Source: Hirudinaria manillensis (lineage: Eukaryota > Annelida > Clitellata > Hirudinida > Hirudinidae). From it: a stretch of 64,000 nt of DNA. A program made the translations under genes and the position numbers. A model generated the notes under the pieces. The model ran no database searches. It had not been told where the DNA came from and saw only the letters and a list, made by a program, of their open reading frames with translations. Below, one piece after another: positions 45,144 through 57,100 of the stretch (positions are counted from its first letter, which is position 1; each line of letters begins with the position of its first letter). The DNA lies in NCBI GenBank assembly GCA_034509925.1, contig CM067530.1, positions 4,480,501 through 4,544,500 on the forward strand, in the 5' to 3' direction.

Positions 45144-48100
45144 TTAAATGTTTGGAGTGACACTTAGTGAAGCATTTTGAGCGCACAGTGGACACATCAA
45201 TCTGTCATCCGACATAACAAATCCCTTTTCGCTCAGACTCTTCTCGCAGCGACAGCACATAAAACATCCGTAGTGCCAGTTTTTGCCATCAAAGGTAATG
45301 CATCTCAAATTATCAGCCCCTGGAAACAAGTACGATATTTGTTTTATTGATTATTCAAATAAAAAATTATGTTAAGTTATCAATAACATTATTTTCTTGT
45401 TTCTTATTAAAAAGTATTAGAACATTACTCCCTAGTATTACTTAGAATTCTTTTAATTAAAAGAGTATTAAAATGAAGTTTCGAATTTATTCTGCATCCC
45501 CAGGCTTGCATCTTAAAAACAGCTTTTTTTTATAGAAAAGTGGCGGACCTTTAATTGGTTTGTTGCATTGGCAGCACTTTTTGACGAATTTTTCATTGTA
45601 ACAAGAATCGCAGTAAAAGTCGCAGCCTTTTGTCACAAATGTACTCTTTGCCAATGAGTTGTTGCAGACTTGACAAACGAAACAGTTTGAATGCCATGGA
45701 GTCCCATTGACTTTCAATCCGCTGGCAATGATGATCTTGATTTAAAAAGTTAAACGATGACAATGACGACTATTTTAGCTAAATAAAAATGCTTAATGTT
45801 TTGTGGTCAATAACCGTGATGATGACGGTGATTATAATAACAATAAATTAATATAATTGTACTTAATGCCTATTACAATGCTTATTACATTTATAAAGCA
45901 TTCCCTCTATTTACTTAAGACCAAGCAGCAGCATTGTGGAACCTAGAGACTCCCGGGTTATTTCAACATTAAATTTTGAAATTATCTAATTCACTGAATT
46001 AAATCATTTATGTCTGACAATGAATACATAAAAATCTGCACCTGGAATTTCTCCCCCACCCTTTGTTTTTTAGTGAAACAACAAATTTCAGCAAACTGAC
46101 TCAACCCTTAGTGCTCAGGCACTTCCTCGCTGCTTCATTCTACCGGTGCCTCATTTTGTCATGATTGGTCTTCCACAATTCAATGATCCAAAAGTAACAT
46201 TTGCTTCCGTCCAGAAACTGCTCAAAGTTCAGGACAAGACTTGTCGTTCATCTAGTGATTGGAGGTAGCACCGACCCTGCTAATGCACTGAGGAAGTTTC
46301 ACTTACTTCTGGGTTGGAGACTTAAAGGAACGCAAGGCCCTAAGCGTAGGGATACCAAATCTGGCTGACATATTCCCACCTCATTCACGTGCAAGAAAGA
46401 CTGACCCTTCGGAGTCTTCAGCATCCCCATTTTAAAGACAAAATTTGAGGCAAATACCTTTAAGTTCTCTGCTTCTGTAGAATAGAATAGTCTTCTCGCA
46501 TAGGCTTTTTCAACTTTCAAGCTCTTCGAGATATCGCTTTATGTTCATTAAAAGAATGACTTCTTTTGACTCTCAAGATTATCTTATTAACACGACTTAG
46601 GGTCTTTGTATTTACCGAAGATACTTAGTTACAAATCCGTCGACAATGATCTTAACTTGCAATGAACATTCGCGGGTAATTCGAGAGTTTAAGCTTCAAC
46701 AATTACTTCAATCATAGGCGTTTATTGATTTTAATTATTATTGATAGGCGCATTGATTTTAATGTCGAGCAATATGACAGAAGAAGTTTACGAAAACGTT
46801 CGAAGCATGACTGGTGCGTTTGAAATGTGGAATGAATTGAAATCGTTATTTGAAGTTGCAAGAGAAGACAAAGCATACGACTTGTGCATGAGTTTCTTCA
46901 GCTACAAAAAGAACGATGCAGACGACATGGCCACTCACGTCACCAAGCTTAAAAACGTTTGGAAAGATTTATCAGCAGAACTTTATAAAGATGAAAATAA
47001 AGATTTGTTGCTGATTTATAAAGTCTTGGAAACTCTCCCAAGTGAATATTTTTCTTTCTCATCAAGCTGGAAACTGTTAAACAAAGAACAGAGAAATATT
47101 GACTCATTGACTCATTTGTGTAATCATGAGAGATCATTGTCTGAGAAGGAAATATTAAAAAAAGATCAAACATTTGTTGCAAATCATAGAAAATCATTCC
47201 CTGAAAAGAAAAATGTCTCAAAAAACGGAGAACATTCAAAGAATAGAATCAAGGTTATTGATAGAAACTCTTGAACGAGCGTTCTGACAGGGATCTTCAG
47301 AGGAATGGCCCCTTCTACGAGTGTTTCGGCCCTGAATCCTGACACTCTCGGGGGCTGGGCCGCATCCGTTGATCAAGCGGATGTCCCTGCCAGATACTTT
47401 CTTCCGATAACCAGACAACGACTTCCGACAAACAAACAATACTCGCACCGCCATTTTACGAAAAATTCCGCGAGGGCTCCGCCGTCCGAAAAACCGTCAA
47501 AGTAGCCATTACGGCACTTCCTATATCACTTTGGTGTGAATGCCGTCCGGGGTGTCTCTTTCCTGGTCTTACACTGGAGTCCCTGTTTTGGTGGAGTGGA
47601 CAGGGACGACTAGCCTCGCCGTGTCTGAGGCTTACCTTCGGTCCTTCGTTGTCCAGATCCAGTGAGAAGCCGATTCTGCGGACTCGGCTATTTTCTGGAC
47701 GAACTGTTTGGTTTGCCTGTTTGAAAGGCCTATCTTCCTGAGAAAGGCGTATGTAGACTTGCCTACCAGCCCTCTCGCTCCGACTTCTATTGGTAACACA
47801 CGGGCGCTATAACCTTTCCCCTCTAAATCCATCCTCAGCTCTTCATAACGGTCGCTCTTCAGAGCATTGCTGACATCAATTCGGTCCTCCCATGGGACCG
47901 TCAGCTCTACGATAATGACGGAATCGGTTGCTGCCGACGCCAGCACCAGATCAGGCCGCTTGCCGCTCTCTTGTAGCACCTGGTGGTAGTGCCTTTCTCC
48001 CTGCAGGTCTGCCGCAACTGTCCAGTCTTTGGCTGTGGACAGCAAGTCCCTCATTTGGGCCATGTTCCTTTTGCGGTGCTGTGTTGAGCCCTCTCTTAAG

Positions 48101-51100
48101 AAGTACATTCTTCTTGGTGCCGCGATTTCTCGGGCATTCGCCTGGGAGCATGCCGTCTTAGCCGCTTCGACCACGACCTGCAGGACTTGGTTATGTCGCC
48201 AAGTGTAGCGACCGTGAGCAAGGGCGTACGTGCATGATGAAAGCACGTGCCGGAGTGACTGTTCACCTCCGCAGAGCTCGCAGCTGGCGTCTTGAACCAT
48301 CCCCCACTTCTGTAGGTTGGACCCGGAAGGGAGCACGTCGTAGACCGACCTTATGAGGAATGCCAAGCGGAGGGGAGACTTTTTCCAAATGTCTTTCCAT
48401 GTGATGGATCTTTGGATGACGTCTTCCCAGGTTGTCCACTGTCCTTGCTGGCTTTGCTGCACTGCCAGCGCAATCCTTTCGGTCTCCATCTCACGCCTTC
48501 TCTCTTGGATTATCATGGCGGCTTTTGTCTGCACATTCGCTGTGGACCATCTTGGAAAATGGTTCCATCCGACTCCATGGCGGTCTACCTGCACGGGTCC
48601 TCTTTTCTCCTCGAAGGCTAGGATTGCCTCGGATTCCTCAATTTCTTCCTGGGCTCTGAATTTCCTTCCTGAGCGGAGTTGCGGCATGACGTCGCGGACC
48701 CTGCTGTCACTGGAGTTGTTGAGCGACCATTGAGTTCTGATTTTGCTAATTTTATATTCTTCAACGATGGATCTGAGGGGCAGCCTCAACCGTGTGCTTC
48801 TGCTGTACCGGGCGATCGACGATAGCGAAGGCGGCAACCCGAACCATTTCCTCGTACACCGATTTATTTTTCTTTCCATCTCTTCTACCGACTGCAGGCC
48901 TATTTCGTAGATGGTCAATGGCCACAGCAGTCTTGGTAGCAGGACGAACTGCAGGAGCCAGACTTTGAATCTGCCCTGTAGCGGCGATTCTGCAATCGCT
49001 CTCAGACCGTCGGTCATCCTACTGACAGTGGCTGCCTCCTGGTTTTTGTCGCGGAGGGACACGTCAAAAACTCTTCCCAAGCTCTTTACTGGCTCTTCTG
49101 AGACCGTCGGAATGCGTTGTCCTCCGGCGGTGAAGCACACGTCGCTGCGAACTCTCCCTCTTGTGAGAGAAAGACTCCGGGATTTTGCGGGCTTCAGAGC
49201 CATGCGACACCATTGGAGTAGATCATTGAGCTTGTCAAGGGCTCTTTGGACAATCTGCTGCCTGTTTAGAACGATGGTGGTGTCGTCCATGAAAACCTTT
49301 ACTGAAGGCATAAACACCCCTTTACCCAAACGCATCTCGGGGATCTCAGCTCCTACTGCATTTAGAACGACTTGAATGGCAAGCACAAACAGCGATGGAG
49401 AAATGGCACATCCCATGGCTATGCCGATCTGCAGAGGGATCCAACACGTGGTGCAATCTTTTGTGGAAAAACGCATCACGAAACCGTTGAAGTATTCCTT
49501 GAGTACCTCAATCACCGTTCCAGGAACATGGTGGATCTCTAACGTCTTCCAGAGGAGTTGATGGGGCACCGATCCATAGGCGTTGGCCAGGTCGAGCCAC
49601 ACGACGTGTAGACTGAGTTGGTTCCTTTTTGCGTTCTGGATCGCCTCCCATATCATTGCGGTGTGCTCAATGCACCCCGGTACACCTGGGATGCCTCCCT
49701 TTTGAACTGCTGTGTCGATGTACTTGTTTGTTGTCATGAACGTAGTCAGCCTTGCCGCTAGACATGAGAAATAGATTTTCCCTTCGACATTCAACAACGA
49801 AATAGGCCTGAACTGGTTTATGTGCTTAGATTCCTTTTCTTTCGGAATGTACACACCTTCCGCTACTTTCCATTCGTTGTCGACTGCGGCATTGGCCCAG
49901 GTGGAAACTATTATTGTGTGGAGCAGCTTGAGCGTTCTTGGGCATCTCTTGTAAAGCAGATATGGGATCCCGTTGGGCCCGGGCGCGGAGCGGTTTCTTG
50001 CCTTCTTCACGACTCCCTTAACCTCCTCGATCGATGGAGCTGCCTCTTGAAATGGATGATCCGGGAAAGGTGCTTCCAGAATCTCAGTTCTCTGAGGAAG
50101 CGGTGTGCTGCGAAGAGCATCGGTGTACGTCTTGGTGAGGTGTGCTTCTAGCTCCGTCTTTGAAGCAACAAGAGTCCCTGATTTTGGTGGTTCGAGCAGT
50201 GACCTCCCGTAGCGATACGGATCTCTGAAAAATTCTTGTCTTGCTCGCCTTCTCTCGTACCTCTTTTGTCTCGCCCTTTCTACTTGACGGAGGGTGTTGA
50301 TTCTTCCTTTGACCTCCTCCCACAGCACCATCAAACCGGCCTTTTCGGCCTCACCCGAACTCTTCCATCTGCTGCGAAGGACCCTTTTCTCGCGCTTCAA
50401 ATTTCGTAGCTCGATCTGCCGCCTGGATTCTTTGGGTTTTGTGGGGCGCTTGACTTCGACAGACCCGAACTTCTCTAGGCAGGAAGCGTAGATGAAATCG
50501 GAGAAGCTCTTCATAGTGCCTTCTCTTTTCATCACTCTCTTGAGGCCGGTTGCGAGATTGCCATCCAGTTCTTGCCACACTTTCATGTCTTTGCTTGGAG
50601 GAAATTTGATCCTTTGCCTGACTGGGTCTGATGCTGGAAGAGAGACTCGAACCAACTCGGGACTGTGGTGTGCCTCCTGCCTCCTGTTAAATGTTTCTAT
50701 TGCAACAAAGTTGGACATTTAAAGAAAGACTGCAAAAAGAGAATCGCAGAAGAAAAATTACAGACAAATGTGAGTTCTTCTGGTTCTCCTCTTCTAGCAG
50801 CTGAGGTCAATGCAGTTGACTGGATTAGCTTTACAGACTCTTGGTTTGTAGACAATGGAGCTACAAGGCATTTAAAGTTTAGAAAAGATTTTCTAAGAGA
50901 TTATCATGAATTTTCTGAACCACAGAAGCTCCATGTTTGCAGATGGAAGTGTTCTTGATGTCATTGGAAAAGGCAAAGTAACACTTGAAGCTAACATTTA
51001 TGATAAAGTTGTTCCACTTGAACTGAATGATGTATGGTATGTTCCAAGAATCAAGAAAAACTTATTTTCTGTGCTTTCTGCCCATGAAAGAAGAAAAAAT

Positions 51101-54100
51101 AGTGTTTTTACATCCAACATGAACAAATGCAGTTTTAAAGTAGACAACACTGTTAAGCTAATTGGATCAAGAGAAGAAGGTAATGGCTTATTCAAATTAC
51201 TGGCTAAAACTGTTCTTCCACAGCATGAAGAATCAAATGTTGTTGACAGTTCAAAACTCCAGTTGTATCATGAAAGATTCGCACATCAAAACAAGAAACA
51301 TGTTAAATTATTTTTGAAGAATAATTTGAAAATTAATGTTGTTGATGATGATGACGAATTTTGTGAACGTTGTGTTTTCGGTAAAGCACACAGACTTCAA
51401 TTTGGAAGAAGGCCAAAAGCAACAAGACCAGGCGAAATTATTCACACGGATGTTTGTGGTCCATTTTGTGAATCTTATTCGAATTTTAAATATTTCATTC
51501 TATTTAAAGACAATTACAGTTCGTTCAGATTTGTTTATTTTTTGTAAAACAAGTCAGAAGTTCCAAGCAAGTTGAGGCAAGTACTTGAACTTATCAAAAA
51601 CTCAGGACATAGAGTATCAGAACTCCTCAGTGATGATGGCAGAGAGTTTGATAATGATGAAGTCAAGGAAATTTTACAAACGAAAGGACTCAGACATCGT
51701 TTGGTAATGCCTTACACACCTCAACAGAATGGATGTATTGAACAAGAGAATAGAACACTGGTTGAAGCAGCCAGAGCAATGAGATTAGCTCATGAAGAAT
51801 TGTCTCAGAAACTTTGGGCAGAATTAGTAAATACTGCTGCTTATGTTTTGAATAGAACGGGACCTTCCTCCATAGAAGGAAAATCACCTTATGAAATTTG
51901 GTACAAAAGAAAACCAAGAATTAAGCATTTGAGAATAATTGGTTCAAAAGCCTATATTTACACTCCTAATCAGCTAAGAACAAAGATTGAAAGTAAAGCT
52001 GTTAAAGGAATATTAGTTGGATATGAAGGAGATGATGGATATCGGATACATGTTGCACCAAGCAAGACAATTAGATCGAGAGATGTTGTGTTTGATGAAA
52101 GAATGACACCATCTTCCTCTAATACTACCAATGAGAACATGATACCGTCCTCCTCCAATGCTAACAATGAAATAATAACGTCATCATTCAATGCTATCAA
52201 TTTGAATTTCTTGAAATCACCTGATGAATGTTCAAGTGAAAAAGAAACAATTGAAGAAGTTCAAATCGGTCCAAGAAAATTGAGATAGAAATCAGATCAT
52301 GAAGCCAAAACGATTTGATGACTATGTTTGTCTGAATGAAGCATTGAATGTTGAAGATCCAGAATCTTATGATGATGCAATAAGTTCTGATAGAAGAAAA
52401 GACTGGATTGATGCAATGAAAAATGAGATGAACTCTCTAAGAGAAAACAAAACCTGGGAACTGGTTGATTTACCTGAAAGAACAAAAATCTTGCCATGTA
52501 AGTGGGCCTACAAGACTAAGTATGACTCTGAAGGTCAAATAGAACGTCACAAAGCACGATTGGTTGTTAAAGGTTTTCATCAGAAAAAAGGAAAGGATTA
52601 TTTTGAAACATTTAGTCCAGTTGCTAAAAGTGGTACAATTAGAACTTTATTAAGTGTTGTAGCTGCAGAAGGAATGTCAATGATGCAGTTTGATGTATCA
52701 ACAGCATTTTTATATGGAGAACTTGATGAAGACATTTACATGCAACAACCAGAGGGATTTGATGATGGTTCTAAAAAGGTATGCAAACTCAAAAGAGGTT
52801 TGTATGGACTAAAGCAAGCTCCAAGATGTTGGAACAAACGTTTTGGAAATTTTTTGTTGAATCTTGGTTTTGTGAAAAGTGATGCAGAAATTAGAGAAAG
52901 AATTCAAGATTGTTGCTAAACCAGCTACATTCTTTCTTGGAATTGAATTCAACAAACAATCTGATGGCTCAATAAAAATCACTCAGAGAAACTTTACTCA
53001 AAAGATTCTAGAGAAATTTGGAATGGACAAATGTCGCCCATGTCCAACACCCATTATCAAATCTGAGAGGGCAGATGATGTCCGTGATGATCAAAACGAG
53101 ACCAAATTTTCATACAGATCAGCAGTAGGCGCATTAATGTACCTAATGACAAGTACAAGACATGACATAGCATATGAAGTTAGTATTGTTTCTAGAAACC
53201 TAGAAAACCCAACTAGAGATGATGTTGTAAAGGTTAAGAGGATATTTAGATATCTTCAGGGTACCAGAGATATTGATATTATTTACAGCAGTTCTAGAAC
53301 GAACGAAAATACTTTGATATGCTATAGTGATGCTGATCACGGAGGAGACACTACCACGGGAAGATCTACGTCGGGTGTTGTTTGTATTTATTCTGGAGGT
53401 GCTATCAGTTGGCTTAGTCAAAGACAAACATCAGTAGCCATATCAACGACTGAAGCAGAAGTAGTTGCTGCAAGTGAAGCTACTAGAGAAGCAATTTGGT
53501 TGAAAAGATATTCCAACAAACCAGAAATTTACGTTGATAACGAAGCTGAAATTAAACTAGCTGAGAATCCAGAATATCACAAAAGAACCAAACACATCAA
53601 GACAAGACATTTTTTCGTCAGAGAAAAAGTCACTGAAGGCGATGTGTGTGTCAAAAGAGTCTCATCAGAATTTCAGATTGCAGACATATTGACAAAACCA
53701 GTTAGTGAAGAGAGGCTGAACATGCTGAAGGACAGAATGGGACTTAAATAATAATTCGGTGGATTTTAACAAAATGAGAAGGTGTTGAGTTTTTATGCTT
53801 AAAAACATGTTTTGTTAAAATAGTTTGAATTATTATATTAATGGTTTTTGGTTCCGCTCTCCTTTGTTTCGCTTCTTCCTGTGAATAAAGATGGTCTGGT
53901 GTAATTGGACTTTGAATTCGATATATTCGAGGTTTATTTCAACAGCGCCCTATTCTCAATTACGAAAATTAGAAAAAAATTAAATTCAAAATAATTTATG
54001 CAATAGGTTAATAATAATAAATATGAATGATAAAGCCGAAGTTTGGACTTCTAAAGTGAATAGTTTTTCTTACAATCTCAAAAATATAAAATTGACGCGA

Positions 54101-57100
54101 AACTCTAAAGATTCTAAAACCTAAAGTTTGATCAAATGGGTGATAAACTATCTTCTTGAGAACTGGTAAAAATGAGCAATTTTGCAAACGTTCTTTATAG
54201 ACGACCCCTGGCATGTTTTGATAACAATTCGTCGGGGACCGGCCTGATAAATTTAAAATATGAAGTTTATTCAAAACTAATATTATATAACTCAAAATAA
54301 AGATTTAATTGTCAGTAATGTTTTTCTAAAATTGATTTTACTTGAAATTTATTATTAACGAAATTAGGAAACATAAACCTTTATTTTCATTCTCATAATT
54401 TTGAAATGTAGGTATGTCATGCATTTTAGTACAAATAAGCTTTTGAAATACTTTTCAAAGTACTTAACAAATATTAAATGGGAGTTTTTGGCCGAAAAGA
54501 CTAAAATAATATCGAGTTTTCTGAATTAAATTAAGCGACGCAGTTCATTTAAGGCCGAAAATTAATATTTCTCGTTAGAGTTTGGAGTTCATTTTTACAC
54601 ATGTTGAAGCTTAGACATGTACGTTTTCATTAACGTTTTTTTCGGTTTTAAATTTGATGTAGTTTCGACGTAAATTGGAAATAGCTCCATTTTTGCGAAT
54701 CGAGATCGGCAACCAAGTCGAGTAACACTCAAAAGTAACCTATAGGCTCTTTTTCTCAATTTTGAAAATAAAAAAATAATTAAATTTAAATAATAGGTTA
54801 ATAATAGGCATTACGAGTGGGGAACTCGGAGATGGATCCTGTAAAGTGAATAGGTTTCCTTATAATCCCGAAAATGTAAATTTGGCGCGAAAGTTGAGAA
54901 AACGAATCGCGAGAGATCATTTAAATTTCAAAATTATTAAGTCATATATTTTATGTTTAAAATAAGTAACTTTTTGTGAAGAATCTTATTATGTAAAAAT
55001 TAACAAGGGGAAAGTTTTTCTGGCAATGGCCACTTATATAAGCGCGACATCAAGATTTGAAATTTATTTGAATAATGACCTTTAGAAGCGGGCGCGTGCA
55101 ACTGAGAAACATTTTGGGTCAAATAAAATTAATAAATGGAGTTAATTTAAAAACTTCAAATTATATAGGATAATTTCCTGATCTTTTGATGTATTTATTT
55201 TTAAAATTGGAACTGCTGCGTTTCGAGTTAGAATAATCGCAGCAGGGTCCATGTCGTTTTGGGCCTCATGAACAAAATAGGTGGATTTGCAAGAAAATGT
55301 AAACGACGAAAATTGTAGAGGATAGTTTCATGATTCGTTTGATTATTTACTTTTAAAATTGATTCAGTGGAACTGCTGCGTTTCGAGTTCGAAGTTGACT
55401 CAACACGCAGCGGAAGGGTCCATGTTGTTTTTTGCATCGTGAACAAAATAGGTGGATTTTCAAGAAAATGTAAACGACGAAAATTGTAGAGGATAGTTTC
55501 ATGATTCGTTTGATGTATTAATTTTTAAATTTGGTTCAGTGGAACTGCTGCGTTTTGAGTTACGGCAAGCGGTTTCCTGAGTTAGTGCTCAAGCACTTTG
55601 TTGTCGTGCTCGTATGACGCTGGTGGCATTTAGTACATCGAAATAAGCCTCTCTGATGAGATGTCTCTGACTTTGTTTTGAGAGTTTTCTTGGTCTTCCA
55701 CCAGCATATTTCTTCCCATATGACTCTGGATCATCCAAAAAATGTTTGATAGCACCCCTTGAACGTTTCAACTCTTTAGCAATCATTCTTATCGAATAAT
55801 TTGCTTTCCTGAATGCTTTAATTTGCCCTTTCTTTTCTTCAGTCAAACTTGGTCTCTTCCCCATGTTGAAAATGTATAATAAAGGAAGTTTTGAATTTTG
55901 TTCCATATTATATAGCCTTCTCAATGGTAATTTCATGTTTGATTCCTTTAACTAAATTGTTAACAAGCTCAAATGGGCTTAAAAGGGAAGTGGTCATTTA
56001 GTTATTTCTATGCCAAAATTCGCTCAATTGCGCAATTTACAATCATCATTGATCTAAATAAAAAGAAATTTTGCAGGATATCCATAAACTATAAGTTATA
56101 TAATTGCTGTAAGTTACAGCAAGATATGTTTATTTATAAGGAAGTTATGTAATAAAAATGGGCAGGCCATAACATTTTTTCTAGCACTGTACCTTATTGC
56201 ATTTGAAACACCTCGGAGCGCAGTATTTTTCAAAGCACGAGGCGCACAGTTGTCCATCTTCCTGCGATACGAATTTGTCCGTACTAATAATAGATCTGCA
56301 TTGCTTGCATCTGAAACATTCTTCGTGCCAATGTCTGCCTGCAAATTCTAATGTTACCTGTCCTTGAACGAAGGGTAATTGTTGATATTGTTTTGTTAAT
56401 GCGTGCTATTGTAAAACATCATTTATATTAAAATATTATATCACGTTAAGAATTAATAAAAGTTTCATAAGCGAGAATGCTATTATTCCCCTTAATAATA
56501 AAAAGACAATGTTTTTGACGAAAGCTGTGGAAGTATTTTGAAAATCAAATTATTGGGAAAAAGCAGCCTTGCCATTTTTGAAATTGACTCCGCATGCACA
56601 GCATTTGGAATGAGGCATCTTCTCGTAGCAGTTCATGCAAATGAGGTTGTTGTTTTTGTTGGCAAACGGCCGCTCGATCAAGTTCGACTTGCAATTCGAA
56701 CAAGAGAAGCAGATTTCGTGATAAAAGTTCTCTTTAAAGGATACTTCCTATTTATGAAGCGATTCGCTTGATTTAACAAACAATAATAGTCTCAATCGTG
56801 TTAGTAATACTGTAAATTACCCATAACATTCACTAAAGATGATGAATTGGTAAATATTACCAGCGACAACAAGTTTTTTTTGACGGAGATTAATGTGTGG
56901 AAAATGTCGAAAAATTCTACCTCCCTTTCAATTTCTAGTCTGATTCTAAAGAACTTCCCTGGATGCGCTTCTGTCCTGCTCCCTAAGCCTTCTTGACAAC
57001 TGCACTAAGCATGAGTACTAAAAACTCTATTTGCATTTACGTTTCCCATGGGCTCTCCCTGGCAGCACGAATTGAATTGATGGGTTGATATCATCTAACG

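Larger units (their letters stand above)
46741..53944 (+). mobile_element. Ty1/copia LTR retrotransposon, 5'-truncated and inactivated, with nested LINE
   Basis: Plus-strand copia order: partial gag (46741-47274), zinc knuckle, protease, integrase, reverse transcriptase, RNase H, purine tract and 3' LTR. No 5' LTR or primer site is found upstream of 46741, and gag lacks its N-terminus. Coding frame changes from 1 to 2 to 3 to 1 along the element with two in-frame stops, and part of the polymerase is deleted, so it is dead. A non-LTR retrotransposon (about 47276-50688, minus strand) interrupts gag just before the zinc knuckle. The whole assembly lies in an FHL intron, opposite to that gene. 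Confidence 0.92.

Noticed and set aside
46299-46520. 73-codon minus-strand frame in the FHL intron
   Set aside because: No recognisable family. It lies between FHL exon 4 and the copia fragment and cannot join FHL exons, because exons 3 and 4 already join in phase with full LIM sequence.
46600-46760. Possible copia 5' LTR or target-site duplication (two similar words ATAGGCG..TTGATTTTAAT near 46705 and 46746)
   Set aside because: The words do not match the 3' LTR at 53783-53944 and no primer site follows. More likely a local duplication.
48353-49375. Several plus-strand frames of 60-154 codons opposite the LINE ORF
   Set aside because: GC-rich shadows of the 1,028-codon minus-strand reverse transcriptase.
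56538-56771. 77-codon plus-strand frame
   Set aside because: Antisense to FHL exon 2, whose LIM cysteines and histidine are clear on the minus strand.
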